DNA from: an uncultured Lachnospiraceae bacterium
GTDB lineage: Bacteria > Bacillota > Clostridia > Lachnospirales > Lachnospiraceae
NCBI GenBank assembly: GCA_947382625.1
Contig: CANDAG010000031.1
Coordinates: 1-42,038, forward strand
DNA: 42,038 nt
Direction of reading: 5' to 3'
Every line of letters starts with the position of its first letter. Position 1 is the stretch's first letter. Below are positions 1 to 7,993 of the stretch, one piece after another. The notes below the pieces were generated by a model. It saw only the letters and a program-made list of their open reading frames with translations. It was not told the DNA's origin and searched no databases. A program made the position numbers and the translations under genes.

Positions 1-1097
1 TCTTCGCAGGCGATCCCGTTTGGGTAACCGAGTCTCTTGGCGGTGTTGGTGTTGACGGACGTCACATGGTAACAAGAATGAGCTTCCGTTATCTGCATAC
101 TCTCACCAACTTAGGACCCAGCCCTGAGCCTAACCTGACAGTTCTCTGGTCCACAAGACTTCCTGAGAACTGGAAGAAATACTGTGCTAAGATGTCTATC
201 CAGACCTCTTCTATCCAGTATGAGAACGATGACCTCATGAGAGTTACTCATGGTGATGACTACGGTATTGCATGCTGCGTATCCTCCATGGTGATCGGTA
301 AGGAAATGCAGTTCTTCGGAGCACGTGCAAACGTTGCTAAATGTCTGCTTTACGCTCTGAATGGCGGTATCGATGAAGTTACCAAGAAACAGGTTGGACC
401 TAAATATCGTCCTGTAACCGGTGATGTTCTTGATTATGATGATGTATACAGCAAATTTATCGACATGCTTGAGTGGCAGGCAGATGTTTATGTTAACACT
501 CTGAACGTTATCCACTACATGCATGACAAATACTGCTATGAGAGAGCTGAAATGGCACTCCATGACAGAGATGTTAAGCGTTACTTCGCAACAGGTGTTG
601 CAGGTCTTTCCATCGTTGCTGACTCCTTATCCGCGATCAAGTATGCTAAGGTTGAACCCATCAGGGACGAAGACGGAATCATCGTTGACTTCAAGACCAC
701 CGGTGAATTCCCTAAATACGGTAATGATGATGACCGCGTAGACAGCATCGCTCAGGATGTTGTTCACAAGTTTATGACTGCGATCAGAAGACATCACACC
801 TACAGGAATGGTGTTCCCACCACTTCCATTCTTACCATTACATCTAATGTAACCTATGGTAAGGCTACAGGAAACACACCTGACGGACGTAAGAAAGGTC
901 AGCCTTTTGCACCTGGTGCAAACCCGATGCACGGACGTGATACTCACGGCGCAGTAGCTTCCCTCTCTTCCGTATCCAAGCTTCCTTTCAATGATGCACA
1001 GGATGGTATCTCCAATACCTTCACCATCATTCCCGGAGCTCTCGGCAAAGAGGATCAGGTATTTGCAGGCGATATCGAGCTTGACCTGAACAAATAA
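1..1097 (+). CDS. pflB: Pyruvate formate-lyase catalytic core, 5' truncated, without glycyl-radical domain
   Basis: The frame is open from base 3, so the N-terminus lies outside the window. PFL cleaves pyruvate with CoA to acetyl-CoA and formate in the cytoplasm during anaerobic growth. The adjacent catalytic cysteines (equivalent to E. coli Cys418-Cys419) are at bases 273-278 in the context IACCVSS. The sequence follows PFL closely up to the [13 protein letters not shown] stretch and stops at 1097. E. coli PFL continues for roughly another 60-70 residues that carry the radical glycine; here that part is absent and is encoded by a separate gene at 1389-1631. There is no poly-base slip or leftover coding sequence at the stop, and two further genes with their own ribosome sites follow, so this looks like a stable gene split rather than a recent frameshift. 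The family assignment is very secure; the split is seen directly. Confidence 0.95.
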   Translation, partial: FAGDPVWVTESLGGVGVDGRHMVTRMSFRYLHTLTNLGPSPEPNLTVLWSTRLPENWKKYCAKMSIQTSSIQYENDDLMRVTHGDDYGIACCVSSMVIGKEMQFFGARANVAKCLLYALNGGIDEVTKKQVGPKYRPVTGDVLDYDDVYSKFIDMLEWQADVYVNTLNVIHYMHDKYCYERAEMALHDRDVKRYFATGVAGLSIVADSLSAIKYAKVEPIRDEDGIIVDFKTTGEFPKYGNDDDRVDSIAQDVVHKFMTAIRRHHTYRNGVPTTSILTITSNVTYGKATGNTPDGRKKGQPFAPGANPMHGRDTHGAVASLSSVSKLPFNDAQDGISNTFTIIPGALGKEDQVFAGDIELDLNK

Positions 1098-1137
1098 GCA
1101 AACAGAAATTTAACCCAATTCCAGGAGGTACAATGCA

Positions 1138-1341
1138 ATGGACGACAAAAAAATGATTGACGATCTTGTAAAAATGCTGGATTCCGGCATGGCTATGGGA
1201 GTAGGGCACGTAAACGTAGACTACGACGAGTCCAAAGAAGAGTCAAAGAATGTTCAGACCATGGGATGTACGGATTGCTCCAGAACTCCTCTGGCATGCA
1301 GTGTACCTACCCTGGAGGACGGTTTGGACGATTTTCATTAA
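1138..1341 (+). CDS. Small protein between PFL core and radical domain; degenerate radical-domain start plus Cys cluster
   Basis: This is a 67-residue protein with AGGAGG nine bases before its ATG. Residues 8-30 (DDLVKMLDSGMAMGVGHVNV) line up with the start of the neighbouring glycyl-radical protein ([20 protein letters not shown]). The RVSGYA radical loop is missing. In its place is an acidic linker, then a cysteine cluster (GCTDCSRTPLAC) and an acidic end. I infer a duplicated radical-domain start that kept the surface docking to the PFL core and gained a metal- or thiol-reactive tail. It could be a plug, a chaperone or an oxygen or redox sensor for the core. I know no named function. The gene itself is well supported by its ribosome site and its place in the operon. 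Confidence 0.75.
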   Translation: MDDKKMIDDLVKMLDSGMAMGVGHVNVDYDESKEESKNVQTMGCTDCSRTPLACSVPTLEDGLDDFH

Positions 1342-1344
1342 AAA

Positions 1345-1364
1345 AGCGGTCTTTTGTATCCGCT
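1345..1364 (+). other. Small intercistronic hairpin before the radical-domain gene
   Basis: AGCGG (1345-1349) pairs with CCGCT (1360-1364) around a ten-base loop, just after the stop of the 67-residue gene and before the AAGGAGG of the next. It has no T-tract. It could be a processing or stability element adjusting the ratio of core to radical protein; this is inference. Confidence 0.3.
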
Positions 1365-1388
1365 TATCTTAAAAGGAGGTAAATTACC

Positions 1389-1631
1389 ATGGCATCAAGC
1401 ACAGCACAGGTAGATAACTTAGTATCATTGTTGGACGGTTACGCTACAAAAGGCGGACATCACCTTAACGTAAATGTATTAAACAGAGATATGTTACTGG
1501 ACGCTCAGAAGCATCCCGAGAACTATCCTCAGCTTACAATCCGTGTTTCCGGATATGCTGTTAACTTCATCAAATTAACACCCGAACAGCAGGCTGACGT
1601 TATTTCCCGTACCTTCCACGAGTCCATCTAA
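1389..1631 (+). CDS. grcA: Stand-alone glycyl-radical domain protein (GrcA/YfiD-like)
   Basis: This 80-residue protein is the C-terminal radical domain of PFL as its own gene. The motif RVSGYAVNF places the radical glycine at residue 55. The preceding [17 protein letters not shown] and the ending [11 protein letters not shown] match the end of ordinary PFL. A strong ribosome site (AAAAGGAGG) precedes the ATG. In E. coli the comparable protein YfiD/GrcA is a spare part that rescues oxygen-cleaved PFL. Here the adjacent core lacks this domain, so the protein should be an obligate subunit rather than a spare. The radical would be installed by the activating enzyme encoded 133 bases downstream. 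The symbol is used by similarity; the role differs if the split is genuine. Confidence 0.9.
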   Translation: MASSTAQVDNLVSLLDGYATKGGHHLNVNVLNRDMLLDAQKHPENYPQLTIRVSGYAVNFIKLTPEQQADVISRTFHESI

Positions 1632-1670
1632 GAACGTACAAAACATCTCAGAGAAATATGTTATGCTGAC

Positions 1671-1701
1671 AAACCCTCCGGCTTGTATGGCCGGAGGGTT
1701 T
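1671..1701 (+). terminator. Perfect 12-bp hairpin between radical-domain gene and pflA
   Basis: Bases 1671-1682 pair perfectly with 1690-1701 around a seven-base loop. The arm ends in TTT but no long T-tract follows, so it may be a partial terminator or attenuator that lowers pflA expression relative to the two PFL subunits. Confidence 0.6.
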
Positions 1702-1708
1702 AACTGAC

Positions 1709-1742
1709 ATAAGGATGTCTCGCAAAGCGCGGCATCCCTTGC
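1709..1742 (+). repeat. Small palindromic repeat, copy A
   Basis: The unit starts with CATAAGGATG and has GCAAAGC near its middle and GCATCC as the other arm. In reverse orientation it matches the tandem pair at 3719-3791 (CATAAGGATG, GCGAAGC, ACATCC) with one indel and several substitutions. It lies just upstream of pflA. Confidence 0.55.
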
Positions 1743-1763
1743 TATAACAGGAGGTTTTTATCT

Positions 1764-2522
1764 ATGCAAGGCAGAATTCACTCTTTAGAAAGCTTCGGCA
1801 CCGTAGACGGTCCGGGAACACGCTTTGTGGTCTTTGTACAGGGCTGCCCCATGCGCTGCGCCTACTGCCATAACCCGGACACCTGGGCTATGACCGGCGG
1901 AACCATGATGGAGCCGCAGGAGATTTTTGAGCAATACAAAAGAAATGAGGAGTTTTACAAAAACGGCGGCATTACCGTTACCGGCGGAGAGCCCCTTATG
2001 CAGGTGGACTTCCTCATTGATCTCTTTACTATTGCCAAGGCAGATCACGTCCATACCTGCATTGATTCTTCCGGTATCGCTTTTAAGCCGGACAACAAGG
2101 CTTTTATCGAAAAGCTTGATAAGCTGATGGCTCTGACAGACCTTGTCATGCTGGATATCAAGCATATCGACCCTGATAAGCATAAGGAACTGACTGCCCA
2201 GCCTAATGATGGAATTTTAGCCTTTGCTTCTTACCTGAACGAAAAGCATGTAGATATGTGGATCCGTCATGTTGTTGTCCCCGGGATCACAGACGATGAA
2301 GATTCCCTGTTTAAGCTCGGCTATTTCATCGGGCAGTTTTCCAACCTGAAGGCTCTCGATGTACTGCCTTATCACACCATGGGAGAAACGAAATACCAGA
2401 AATTGGGGATTCCCTACAAGCTGGCAGGAGTTCCCGCTATGGACAAAAACAAGGTCATAGAGAAAAAGGAGATCATCTTAAACGGCATCCGCACACGCCG
2501 TGAGGAAAACAGCCGCCGGTAG
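1764..2522 (+). CDS. pflA: Pyruvate formate-lyase activating enzyme (radical SAM)
   Basis: This 252-residue protein carries the radical SAM cluster motif CPMRCAYC (Cys28, Cys32, Cys35) followed by HNPDTW, typical of PFL activases. It uses a [4Fe-4S] cluster and S-adenosylmethionine to abstract hydrogen from the PFL radical glycine, here presumably Gly55 of the separate protein at 1389-1631. ITVTGGEPL and the later VMLDIKHID and RHVVVPGITDD segments fit the family, as does the length (E. coli PflA is 246). AGGAGG precedes the ATG. It is co-directional with the split PFL, separated by a hairpin and a repeat unit. The ferredoxin downstream could help supply electrons, which is inference. Confidence 0.95.
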   Translation: MQGRIHSLESFGTVDGPGTRFVVFVQGCPMRCAYCHNPDTWAMTGGTMMEPQEIFEQYKRNEEFYKNGGITVTGGEPLMQVDFLIDLFTIAKADHVHTCIDSSGIAFKPDNKAFIEKLDKLMALTDLVMLDIKHIDPDKHKELTAQPNDGILAFASYLNEKHVDMWIRHVVVPGITDDEDSLFKLGYFIGQFSNLKALDVLPYHTMGETKYQKLGIPYKLAGVPAMDKNKVIEKKEIILNGIRTRREENSRR

Positions 2523-2556
2523 AATTTCTGTTCCGGAGCTTATATTTTAAGATATT

Positions 2557-2586
2557 TTGCTTGTATTCCCTATGATTTTATATTAA
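2557..2586 (+). promoter_or_regulatory. Candidate sigma-A promoter for ferredoxin
   Basis: TTGCTT at 2557-2562 and TATTAA at 2581-2586 are separated by 18 bases, about 45 bases upstream of the ferredoxin ATG. The match is moderate. Confidence 0.4.
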
Positions 2587-2631
2587 AATGAAGTGAACAA
2601 ATATGGATATATTTATAAGGAGGATTTCATC

Positions 2632-2802
2632 ATGGCATATGTTATTGGTGACGCTTGTATTTCTTGTGGTGCCTGTGCTGGACAGTGTCCCGTAGGCGCG
2701 ATCAGCGAAGGAGATGGGAAGTTTGAGATCGACCCTAATACCTGCATCAGCTGCGGTTCCTGCGCTGGCGGATGTCCTGTAGGCGCTATTTCTGAAGAAT
2801 AA
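2632..2802 (+). CDS. 2[4Fe-4S] clostridial-type ferredoxin
   Basis: This 56-residue soluble electron carrier has two CxxCxxCxxxCP motifs: Cys9, 12, 15, 19 and Cys38, 41, 44, 48. The two halves are near repeats of each other (CISCGACAGQCPVGAI and CISCGSCAGGCPVGAI). A start at 2593 is also open, but AAGGAGG sits just before the ATG at 2632 and MAYVIGDAC is the usual ferredoxin start, so the shorter form is chosen. It probably serves general low-potential electron transfer; donation to PflA is possible but not shown. Confidence 0.95.
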   Translation: MAYVIGDACISCGACAGQCPVGAISEGDGKFEIDPNTCISCGSCAGGCPVGAISEE

Positions 2803-2822
2803 GAGCAGCAGACACATATTAT

Positions 2823-2866
2823 TTAATCAAACGCCGCTACGCTTCGCGAATCGGCTTATTGATTAA
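2823..2866. repeat. Palindromic element after ferredoxin
   Basis: TTAATCAA (2823-2830) pairs with TTGATTAA (2859-2866), with inner arms GCCG and CGGC around GCTTCGC. No T-tract follows on either strand, so it is not a classic terminator. The centre GCTTCGC and the following CTTAT resemble the repeat at 3719-3791 although the arms differ; it may be a distant member. Confidence 0.4.
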
Positions 2867-2891
2867 AAAACGTGCGCCCCGCAGGGCGCAC
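2865..2891 (-). terminator. Rho-independent terminator of the merR-like gene
   Basis: On the minus strand GTGCGCCC pairs with GGGCGCAC (2872-2879 with 2884-2891, four-base loop) and is followed by a run of six Ts. Confidence 0.85.
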
Positions 2892-2913
2892 CGTACCACC
2901 CCAAAGCGTCCGG

Positions 2914-3690
2914 TCATACGATCGAGCGCTTTTTTCTTAAGAATCCTCTGGATGTCTCTTTTGTCTTTTCTGCTCCCTTCTCCTGTTCATCTGTCGCTGT
3001 CATTTCCTTAACGGTATTTTCTTTTTTCATTTTTCGGTTCTTTCGTCCTCTTTTATTAAGGGAACGCAGAAGCTCGTCCAACTGCTGATAATGCTCCTCC
3101 TGCATCTTGATACGTTCTTCCTCCCTTGCATCCTCCCGTTCCTCCTGAAGCCGGAACTGGTAATCCAGCTCCTTTAAAACATCCTCCTTGATCTCCTGGC
3201 ACATCTCCTGATTGTTGCTCTGTACAGCCTCCATGATCATTTCACGAAGCAATTGCTGAAGTCTTATACTTTTCTGTTCCCGGCTTTCCTCCTGCAGAGC
3301 CATGGTTTTTCCTTCCACCGGCAGGAATTCTCCTTTTTTTACCATCACCACATGACGCTTCATATCCAACTCTCCCTGCGATTCCTCTGCTTCTGACATT
3401 TCCACTTCTCCTTTCTCATTCCCTCCATTCTTTTCAAACAAAAGCACCGGCGAAAGCAGATCGCCGTTTTTCAGCATATGTCGGATCGCCTTCAGCTGCA
3501 ATCCCTGTCCCTTTAACTCCTTTATCCTCCGAAATCTTCTGATGTCCTCTTCTGTGTAATAGCGATGTCCCATTTCGTTTCTCTTCGCCGGTATCTCCAG
3601 CTCTTCCTCCCAGTATCTGAGTACATGAGCCTCCACCTCCACCTGCTTTGCGGCATCTGAGATCATATAAATCCTCTCTGTCTGTGTCAT
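2914..3690 (-). CDS. MerR-type DNA-binding protein with long coiled-coil tail
   Basis: This 258-residue protein opens with a MerR winged-helix domain (about residues 5-75: ISDAAKQVEVEAHVLRYWEEEL, then GHRYYTEEDIRRFRRIKELK). A long charged region (about 140-220) rich in Glu, Gln and Arg looks like coiled coil, and the tail is basic (RKKRSIV). No ligand-binding cysteines or small-molecule domain is visible. The start at 3690 is preferred over an open upstream start at 3747 because AAAGGGGA lies eight bases before it and the longer form would read into the repeat. MerR head plus coiled coil also describes chromosome-organising proteins such as RacA, so a structural role is an alternative to transcriptional control. 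It has its own terminator and lies between the PFL locus and dnaB. Confidence 0.8.
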   Translation of the reverse strand: MTQTERIYMISDAAKQVEVEAHVLRYWEEELEIPAKRNEMGHRYYTEEDIRRFRRIKELKGQGLQLKAIRHMLKNGDLLSPVLLFEKNGGNEKGEVEMSEAEESQGELDMKRHVVMVKKGEFLPVEGKTMALQEESREQKSIRLQQLLREMIMEAVQSNNQEMCQEIKEDVLKELDYQFRLQEEREDAREEERIKMQEEHYQQLDELLRSLNKRGRKNRKMKKENTVKEMTATDEQEKGAEKTKETSRGFLRKKRSIV

Positions 3691-3718
3691 TGTAAAATCC
3701 CCTTTCTTTGATAATCTT

Positions 3719-3791
3719 AAACAACGGATGTCAGCTTCGCCAGCCATCCTTATGCAAACAACGGATGTCAGCTTCGCCAGCCATCCTTATG
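3719..3791. repeat. Tandem pair of 36-bp palindromic repeats, copies B1 and B2
   Basis: Two identical 36-base units (3719-3754 and 3756-3791) are separated by one base. Each has arms GGATG and CATCC around CAGCTTCGCCAGC. They fill the gap between the merR-like start and the dnaB terminator. Related copies are at 1709-1742 (inverted) and 17801-17852 (same orientation). Confidence 0.85.
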
Positions 3792-3797
3792 TTAATC

Positions 3798-3834
3798 AAA
3801 AAGAGGACCGCCGCTTCAGGGCTTGTCCTCTTTT
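3798..3834 (-). terminator. Terminator of the gdpP-rplI-dnaB operon
   Basis: AAAAGAGGAC pairs with GTCCTCTTTT (3799-3808 with 3825-3834). Read on the minus strand the arm runs into five Ts, directly downstream of dnaB. Confidence 0.8.
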
Positions 3835-3857
3835 GTAATAAATAACTGATCTGTTTT

Positions 3858-5198
3858 TTATCTTTGAAGATTGGCAAATTTTGTAAAATCCGGCAGCCAC
3901 GCCAGTTCTATGGTACCAATCGGGCCTCTTCTCTGTTTTGCTATAATGACTTCAGCAATCCCTCTTTTCTCGGAATCCTTGTTGTAATACTCATCCCTGT
4001 AAAGAAACATGACCAGATCCGCGTCCTGCTCTATGGCTCCGGATTCACGAAGGTCCGAAAGCATAGGCCTGTGATCCGGCCTCTGCTCCACCGCACGGCT
4101 GAGCTGGGAAAGGGCTATTACCGGCACATTCAGCTCTCTTGCAAGAGCCTTCAATGCACGGGAAATATCGGATATTTCCTGCTGTCTGGATTCCGTTCCC
4201 CTGCCGCTTCCCGACATAAGCTGAAGGTAATCAATGATCACCATATTTAAGCCATGCTCCAGCTTGTATTTTCTGCATTTAGATCGAAGCTCTGAAATGC
4301 TGATACCGGGAGTGTCATCAATGATCAGGTTGGAATTTCCAATAACTCCTGCTGTTTCAATCAGCTTTTCCCATTCCGCATCGGAGAGATTTCCGGTACG
4401 CAGATGCTGGGAATCCACCCTGGACTCTATCGAAAAAAGCTGGTTCACAATCTGCTCTTTACTCATTTCCAGGCTGAACATGGCCACGGTAAGTCCCATT
4501 TTGAAGACCACATACTGGACAACATTGAGCAGAAAGGAGGTCTTTCCCATAGACGGCCTTGCGGCGATCAGGATCAGGTCAGAATTCTGAAATCCGGTAG
4601 TCTTATAATCCAGGTCAATGAAACCTGTGGCAATACCGGTCACATTTCCGCTGCTTTTGGAGGCCATCTCGATCCTGTCCATAGCGTTCATCACCACCTG
4701 TCTGATGGGGACGAACTCTCCTGTATTTCTCCTTTGTACCAGCTCAAAGACCTTTTTTTCGGTATCCTCAAGGATAACCTCCAGCTTCTCCTTTCCTGCA
4801 TAGCAGGTATTGGCTATTTCTTCATTTAAACGTATCAGCTTCCGCAAGGTGGCCTTCTCTGCCACAATGCCTGCATAATGTTTAATGTTGGCCGAGGTGG
4901 AAACAGAAGAAAACAGATCGCCAATAAATTCCAGGCTGCTTACCTCCGGCGGCACATCCTTTTCACGGAGCCTGTTCTGTAAGGTTATCAGGTCTACCGG
5001 TTTCCCCTCATCACTGAGCTCCACCATGGCGTCAAACATTACGCCATACTGTTTGCTGTAAAAATCATCGCCGCTTATAACCTCTGCTGCCACCGTGATC
5101 GCTTCCCGGTCCACCAGCATAGATCCGATCACCGACTGCTCCGCCTCTATACTATGGGGCAATACCCGTTTTAAGAGCGCTTCCTCCATCATTTCCAT
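3858..5198 (-). CDS. dnaB: Replicative DNA helicase DnaB
   Basis: This 446-residue hexameric helicase unwinds DNA ahead of the replication fork. The N-terminal DnaB domain is at about residues 12-115 (LPHSIEAEQSVIGSML). The RecA-like motor has Walker A AARPSMGKT (212-220), Walker B VIIDYLQLM near 312, and the arginine-finger region near the end. No intein is present. It is the last gene of gdpP-rplI-dnaB, seven bases after the rplI stop, and is followed by a terminator. The ribosome site is weak (AAAGG inside the end of rplI), which fits translational coupling. An alternative ATG three codons in cannot be excluded. Confidence 0.97.
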   Translation of the reverse strand: MEMMEEALLKRVLPHSIEAEQSVIGSMLVDREAITVAAEVISGDDFYSKQYGVMFDAMVELSDEGKPVDLITLQNRLREKDVPPEVSSLEFIGDLFSSVSTSANIKHYAGIVAEKATLRKLIRLNEEIANTCYAGKEKLEVILEDTEKKVFELVQRRNTGEFVPIRQVVMNAMDRIEMASKSSGNVTGIATGFIDLDYKTTGFQNSDLILIAARPSMGKTSFLLNVVQYVVFKMGLTVAMFSLEMSKEQIVNQLFSIESRVDSQHLRTGNLSDAEWEKLIETAGVIGNSNLIIDDTPGISISELRSKCRKYKLEHGLNMVIIDYLQLMSGSGRGTESRQQEISDISRALKALARELNVPVIALSQLSRAVEQRPDHRPMLSDLRESGAIEQDADLVMFLYRDEYYNKDSEKRGIAEVIIAKQRRGPIGTIELAWLPDFTKFANLQR

Positions 5199-5205
5199 GT
5201 GTACT

Positions 5206-5655
5206 TTAACCTTTCTCCGTTACCCTCACTCTAAGTGTTCCCGTCACCTTGGGATGAAGCTTTACGCCGACCTCAAATACTCCAAAGCTTCTGATCGGCT
5301 CCGGCAGGATGATCTTTTTCTTGTCGATTTCCTTACCTTTCTGCTCCTTATACGCCTGAGCAATCTCCTTAGAGGAAACGGAACCGAAGGTTTTCCCCCC
5401 TTCACCGGCCTTAATGGACAAGACCACCACGTCCTCCTCCATCTCTTTGGCAAAGGTCTGGGCTGCCTCTAACTGTTCTCTGGCAATCTTCTCTTCTTTT
5501 GCCTTCTGAAGCTTTAAGTCATTCATATTTTTGTTGTTTGCTTCAACGCCAAGCTTTTTGGGCAGGACAAAATTTCTCGCATACCCATCGTTTATATTCA
5601 CAACATCGCCCTTTTTTCCAAGGCTTTTTACATCCTCCAGCAAAATAACTTTCAT
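5206..5655 (-). CDS. rplI: 50S ribosomal protein L9
   Basis: This 149-residue protein begins MKVILLEDVKSLGKKGDVV and has the usual NDGYARNFVLPK stretch, a long connecting helix (about 45-75) and the C-terminal rRNA-binding domain. The ATG at 5655 is chosen over an upstream ATG at 5670 because GGAGG lies eight bases before it and MKVILLEDV is the family start. It sits between gdpP and dnaB in one transcription unit, an order conserved in many Firmicutes. Confidence 0.97.
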   Translation of the reverse strand: MKVILLEDVKSLGKKGDVVNINDGYARNFVLPKKLGVEANNKNMNDLKLQKAKEEKIAREQLEAAQTFAKEMEEDVVVLSIKAGEGGKTFGSVSSKEIAQAYKEQKGKEIDKKKIILPEPIRSFGVFEVGVKLHPKVTGTLRVRVTEKG

Positions 5656-5697
5656 TGATTTATCCTCCATCTTCCGTTTTTATGTTAAATCCTTATC

Positions 5698-7761
5698 TTA
5701 CTCCACGATCAGGTCGCCTTCCGCTATCATCTTGTCCAGCGTCCCCTTCACAGCGCCAATCCCCTCAAAAATAGAGGCCCCGCTGAGCTGACATCCGGCT
5801 GCATTTAAATGACCGCCGCCGCCCATTCTTTCCATAATAACCTGAACGTTCACCTCGTCAATGGAACGTGCACTGACAAAAATCTTATTTTGATATTCCG
5901 TTAACACAAAGCTTGCCTTTACACCTTTGATATTCAGCAGCTCGTTGGCCGCCTGGGCCCCTACAATGGTAGGGCTTTGGATATCCTCACTGCTGCAGGT
6001 GGATATTGCAAAGGCATGCTTATAGATCTCTGCCTGGCTGACCGCATCCGCTTTTGCCTTATACTCTGTGGCGTCTTCCCGGAAAAGCTTGCGCACTCTT
6101 GTAACATTTGCTCCGTTTCTTCTCAAAAAGGCTGCCGCCTCAAAGGTTCTGACTCCTGTCTTGGTCATAAAATTATCGGTATCGATCATAATACCGGAGT
6201 ACATACAGTCTGCCTCCTCAGAGGATATCCTGATGCTCTGGCCGATATACTGCAATATCTCGGAAACCATTTCACAGGCCGAAGAGGCGTAGGCCTCCAC
6301 ATAGGAAAGGGTAGCATTTTCGATCACTTCCGTCCCCTGCCTGTGATGATCCAGCACTACGATGGTTTTGCACAGTCTCAAAAGCTCCGGACATTCCGTG
6401 ATACTGGGCTTGTTCACATCCACCACCACCAGCACCGTATTGCTTCCGGCCAGTTCTATGGCCTGCTGGCTGTTGATCAGAATGCCATCGCTGTACTCCT
6501 CATGACTTTTGAACAGATCCACCACCGGCTGCATGGTTGCATCCACCTCGTTCAGTACAATATAGGCATTCCGGCCCAGGGTAGCTGCGATCCGGTAGAT
6601 TCCCACTGCGGAGCCAAAGCTGTCCGCATCCGGTATCCTGTGTCCCATGATCAGAACCCGCTCCTTGCTGGAAATAATCTCTCTCAGGGCCTGGGCCTTT
6701 ACACGGGCTTTTACTCTGGTATTTTTCTCTATCTGCTGGCTCTTACCGCCATAGTACATGACATTCTCCGGCGTCTTGACCACCGCCTGGTCGCCGCCCC
6801 GCCCCAGAGCCAGATCAATGGCATTACGGGCAAACTCATAATTCTGGGCATAGCTGAGTCCGCCAAGCCCCACGCCAATGCTGACCGTCACGGCCATTTC
6901 ATTTCCGATATTAACGGTTTTAACCTCTTCCAAAAGGTCAAACTTGCTTTCTTTGAGTGCCTCTGTTGCTTTTTTGCGAAGGACGATCATGTACTTGTCC
7001 TTCTCTATCTTCTTACAGATTCCATCCTGGGCTGCTATATATTTATTGACCTTCCTGTCGATCAGGGCAACCAGCAAAGACCTCCTGACTTCTTCCACGC
7101 TCTCAAGAGCCTCATCATAATTATCCAGGTAGATCATCCCTACAGCCAGGCTTTGATCCTCCACTTCCTGAAGGGCGATCCTGAGCGCCGTCTCGTCAAA
7201 CAGATAAAATGCGATCAAAAAGCCCTGATAGCTTTCCGCGCTTACAATATCGCTGCTGCTGAGCATCTCCCTGAGGGAGATCTTACGCATCTTTGCTGTA
7301 TAAAAATTATTTTCAAAGGTAAGATCCACTTCTGCCACCCCGGTATCCCCCGGCAGCTTCTCCCTGGTAACCGAGGGAAAAAGAGATGTGATAGATTTCC
7401 GATAGCCCTTATCCTTATGTACCACCCTCTCAAACGCCTGGTTGGTCCAGATAATGTGCCCTTCGTCATCCAGGATCGCATAGGGGATCTCGAATTCCCG
7501 AAGCAATACTCTTTGTATCTGACCATACTGAGTGGCAAAGCTGACCAGCTCATTCACGATCACCGGTCTGTTATAAAATTGCAAAAAAGAGACTACCCCG
7601 AAATATAAAATCAGAAAGCAGGAAAGCACCAGCCCCGCCGGTATACTGAGCAGATAAATGACTGCGTTCACCGCCGCCAGCAAAAAACCCAAATATAAAG
7701 AAGTCTTCAAATATCTTTTGAGCCTTCCCTTTAGCTTGATATTGTTTTTTAATGGAGCCAT
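5698..7761 (-). CDS. gdpP: Cyclic-di-AMP phosphodiesterase GdpP (DHH/DHHA1 family)
   Basis: This 687-residue membrane protein hydrolyses c-di-AMP to pApA and so tunes potassium and osmotic balance and wall stress. Two N-terminal membrane segments (about 20-40 and 42-62) lead to a PAS-like domain (about 85-150) and a degenerate GGDEF domain (about 200-325). The DHH domain has MGHRIPDADSFG (His374, Asp378, Asp380), Asp449 and the DHH triad at 471-473. The DHHA1 part near the C-terminus has MGGGGHLNAAG. Length and domain order match B. subtilis GdpP (YybT). It is first in an operon with rplI and dnaB, 42 bases before the rplI start. A promoter is visible at 7816-7844. Confidence 0.96.
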   Translation of the reverse strand: MAPLKNNIKLKGRLKRYLKTSLYLGFLLAAVNAVIYLLSIPAGLVLSCFLILYFGVVSFLQFYNRPVIVNELVSFATQYGQIQRVLLREFEIPYAILDDEGHIIWTNQAFERVVHKDKGYRKSITSLFPSVTREKLPGDTGVAEVDLTFENNFYTAKMRKISLREMLSSSDIVSAESYQGFLIAFYLFDETALRIALQEVEDQSLAVGMIYLDNYDEALESVEEVRRSLLVALIDRKVNKYIAAQDGICKKIEKDKYMIVLRKKATEALKESKFDLLEEVKTVNIGNEMAVTVSIGVGLGGLSYAQNYEFARNAIDLALGRGGDQAVVKTPENVMYYGGKSQQIEKNTRVKARVKAQALREIISSKERVLIMGHRIPDADSFGSAVGIYRIAATLGRNAYIVLNEVDATMQPVVDLFKSHEEYSDGILINSQQAIELAGSNTVLVVVDVNKPSITECPELLRLCKTIVVLDHHRQGTEVIENATLSYVEAYASSACEMVSEILQYIGQSIRISSEEADCMYSGIMIDTDNFMTKTGVRTFEAAAFLRRNGANVTRVRKLFREDATEYKAKADAVSQAEIYKHAFAISTCSSEDIQSPTIVGAQAANELLNIKGVKASFVLTEYQNKIFVSARSIDEVNVQVIMERMGGGGHLNAAGCQLSGASIFEGIGAVKGTLDKMIAEGDLIVE

Positions 7762-7815
7762 TTTAAAACTACACCCCTCTGTTATCTAAAGCATCTGGAT
7801 AAAATACATTGATTT

Positions 7816-7844
7816 AGTATAACATTTTTTTGGAAAAGTTTCCA
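7816..7844 (-). promoter_or_regulatory. Promoter of gdpP-rplI-dnaB
   Basis: On the minus strand TGGAAA (7839-7844) and TATACT (7816-7821) are 17 bases apart, giving a leader of about 45-50 bases before gdpP. Confidence 0.55.
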
Positions 7845-7919
7845 CCTTATTATTCAGCCCTTTTGGGCATTCCTCCAATTTTTTCGACATATGCCGCCGA
7901 AAATTACCTTTCTGCGCAC

Positions 7920-7948
7920 AAAAAACGGCTGCCGGTAAATGGCAGCCG
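7920..7948 (-). terminator. Terminator of rpsF-ssb-rpsR
   Basis: CGGCTGCC (7926-7933) pairs with GGCAGCCG (7941-7948), followed on the minus strand by six Ts. Confidence 0.9.
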
Positions 7949-7993
7949 CTTCGCTTCTGTTCCTGTCAGGCTTCAATAACAAAAAACCTCTGC

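Noticed and set aside
1-1631. Frameshifted pflB pseudogene
   Set aside because: Two intact small genes with their own ribosome sites follow the stop, and the radical-domain protein has a proper start; the pattern is organised rather than decayed.
3719-3791. Possible minimal CRISPR array
   Set aside because: The two units are separated by one base, have no spacers, and are palindromic repeats with relatives elsewhere.
5977-7608. 543-residue open frame on the + strand
   Set aside because: It lies entirely antisense to gdpP, has no ribosome site and no recognisable domain; it is a by-product of gdpP codon use.
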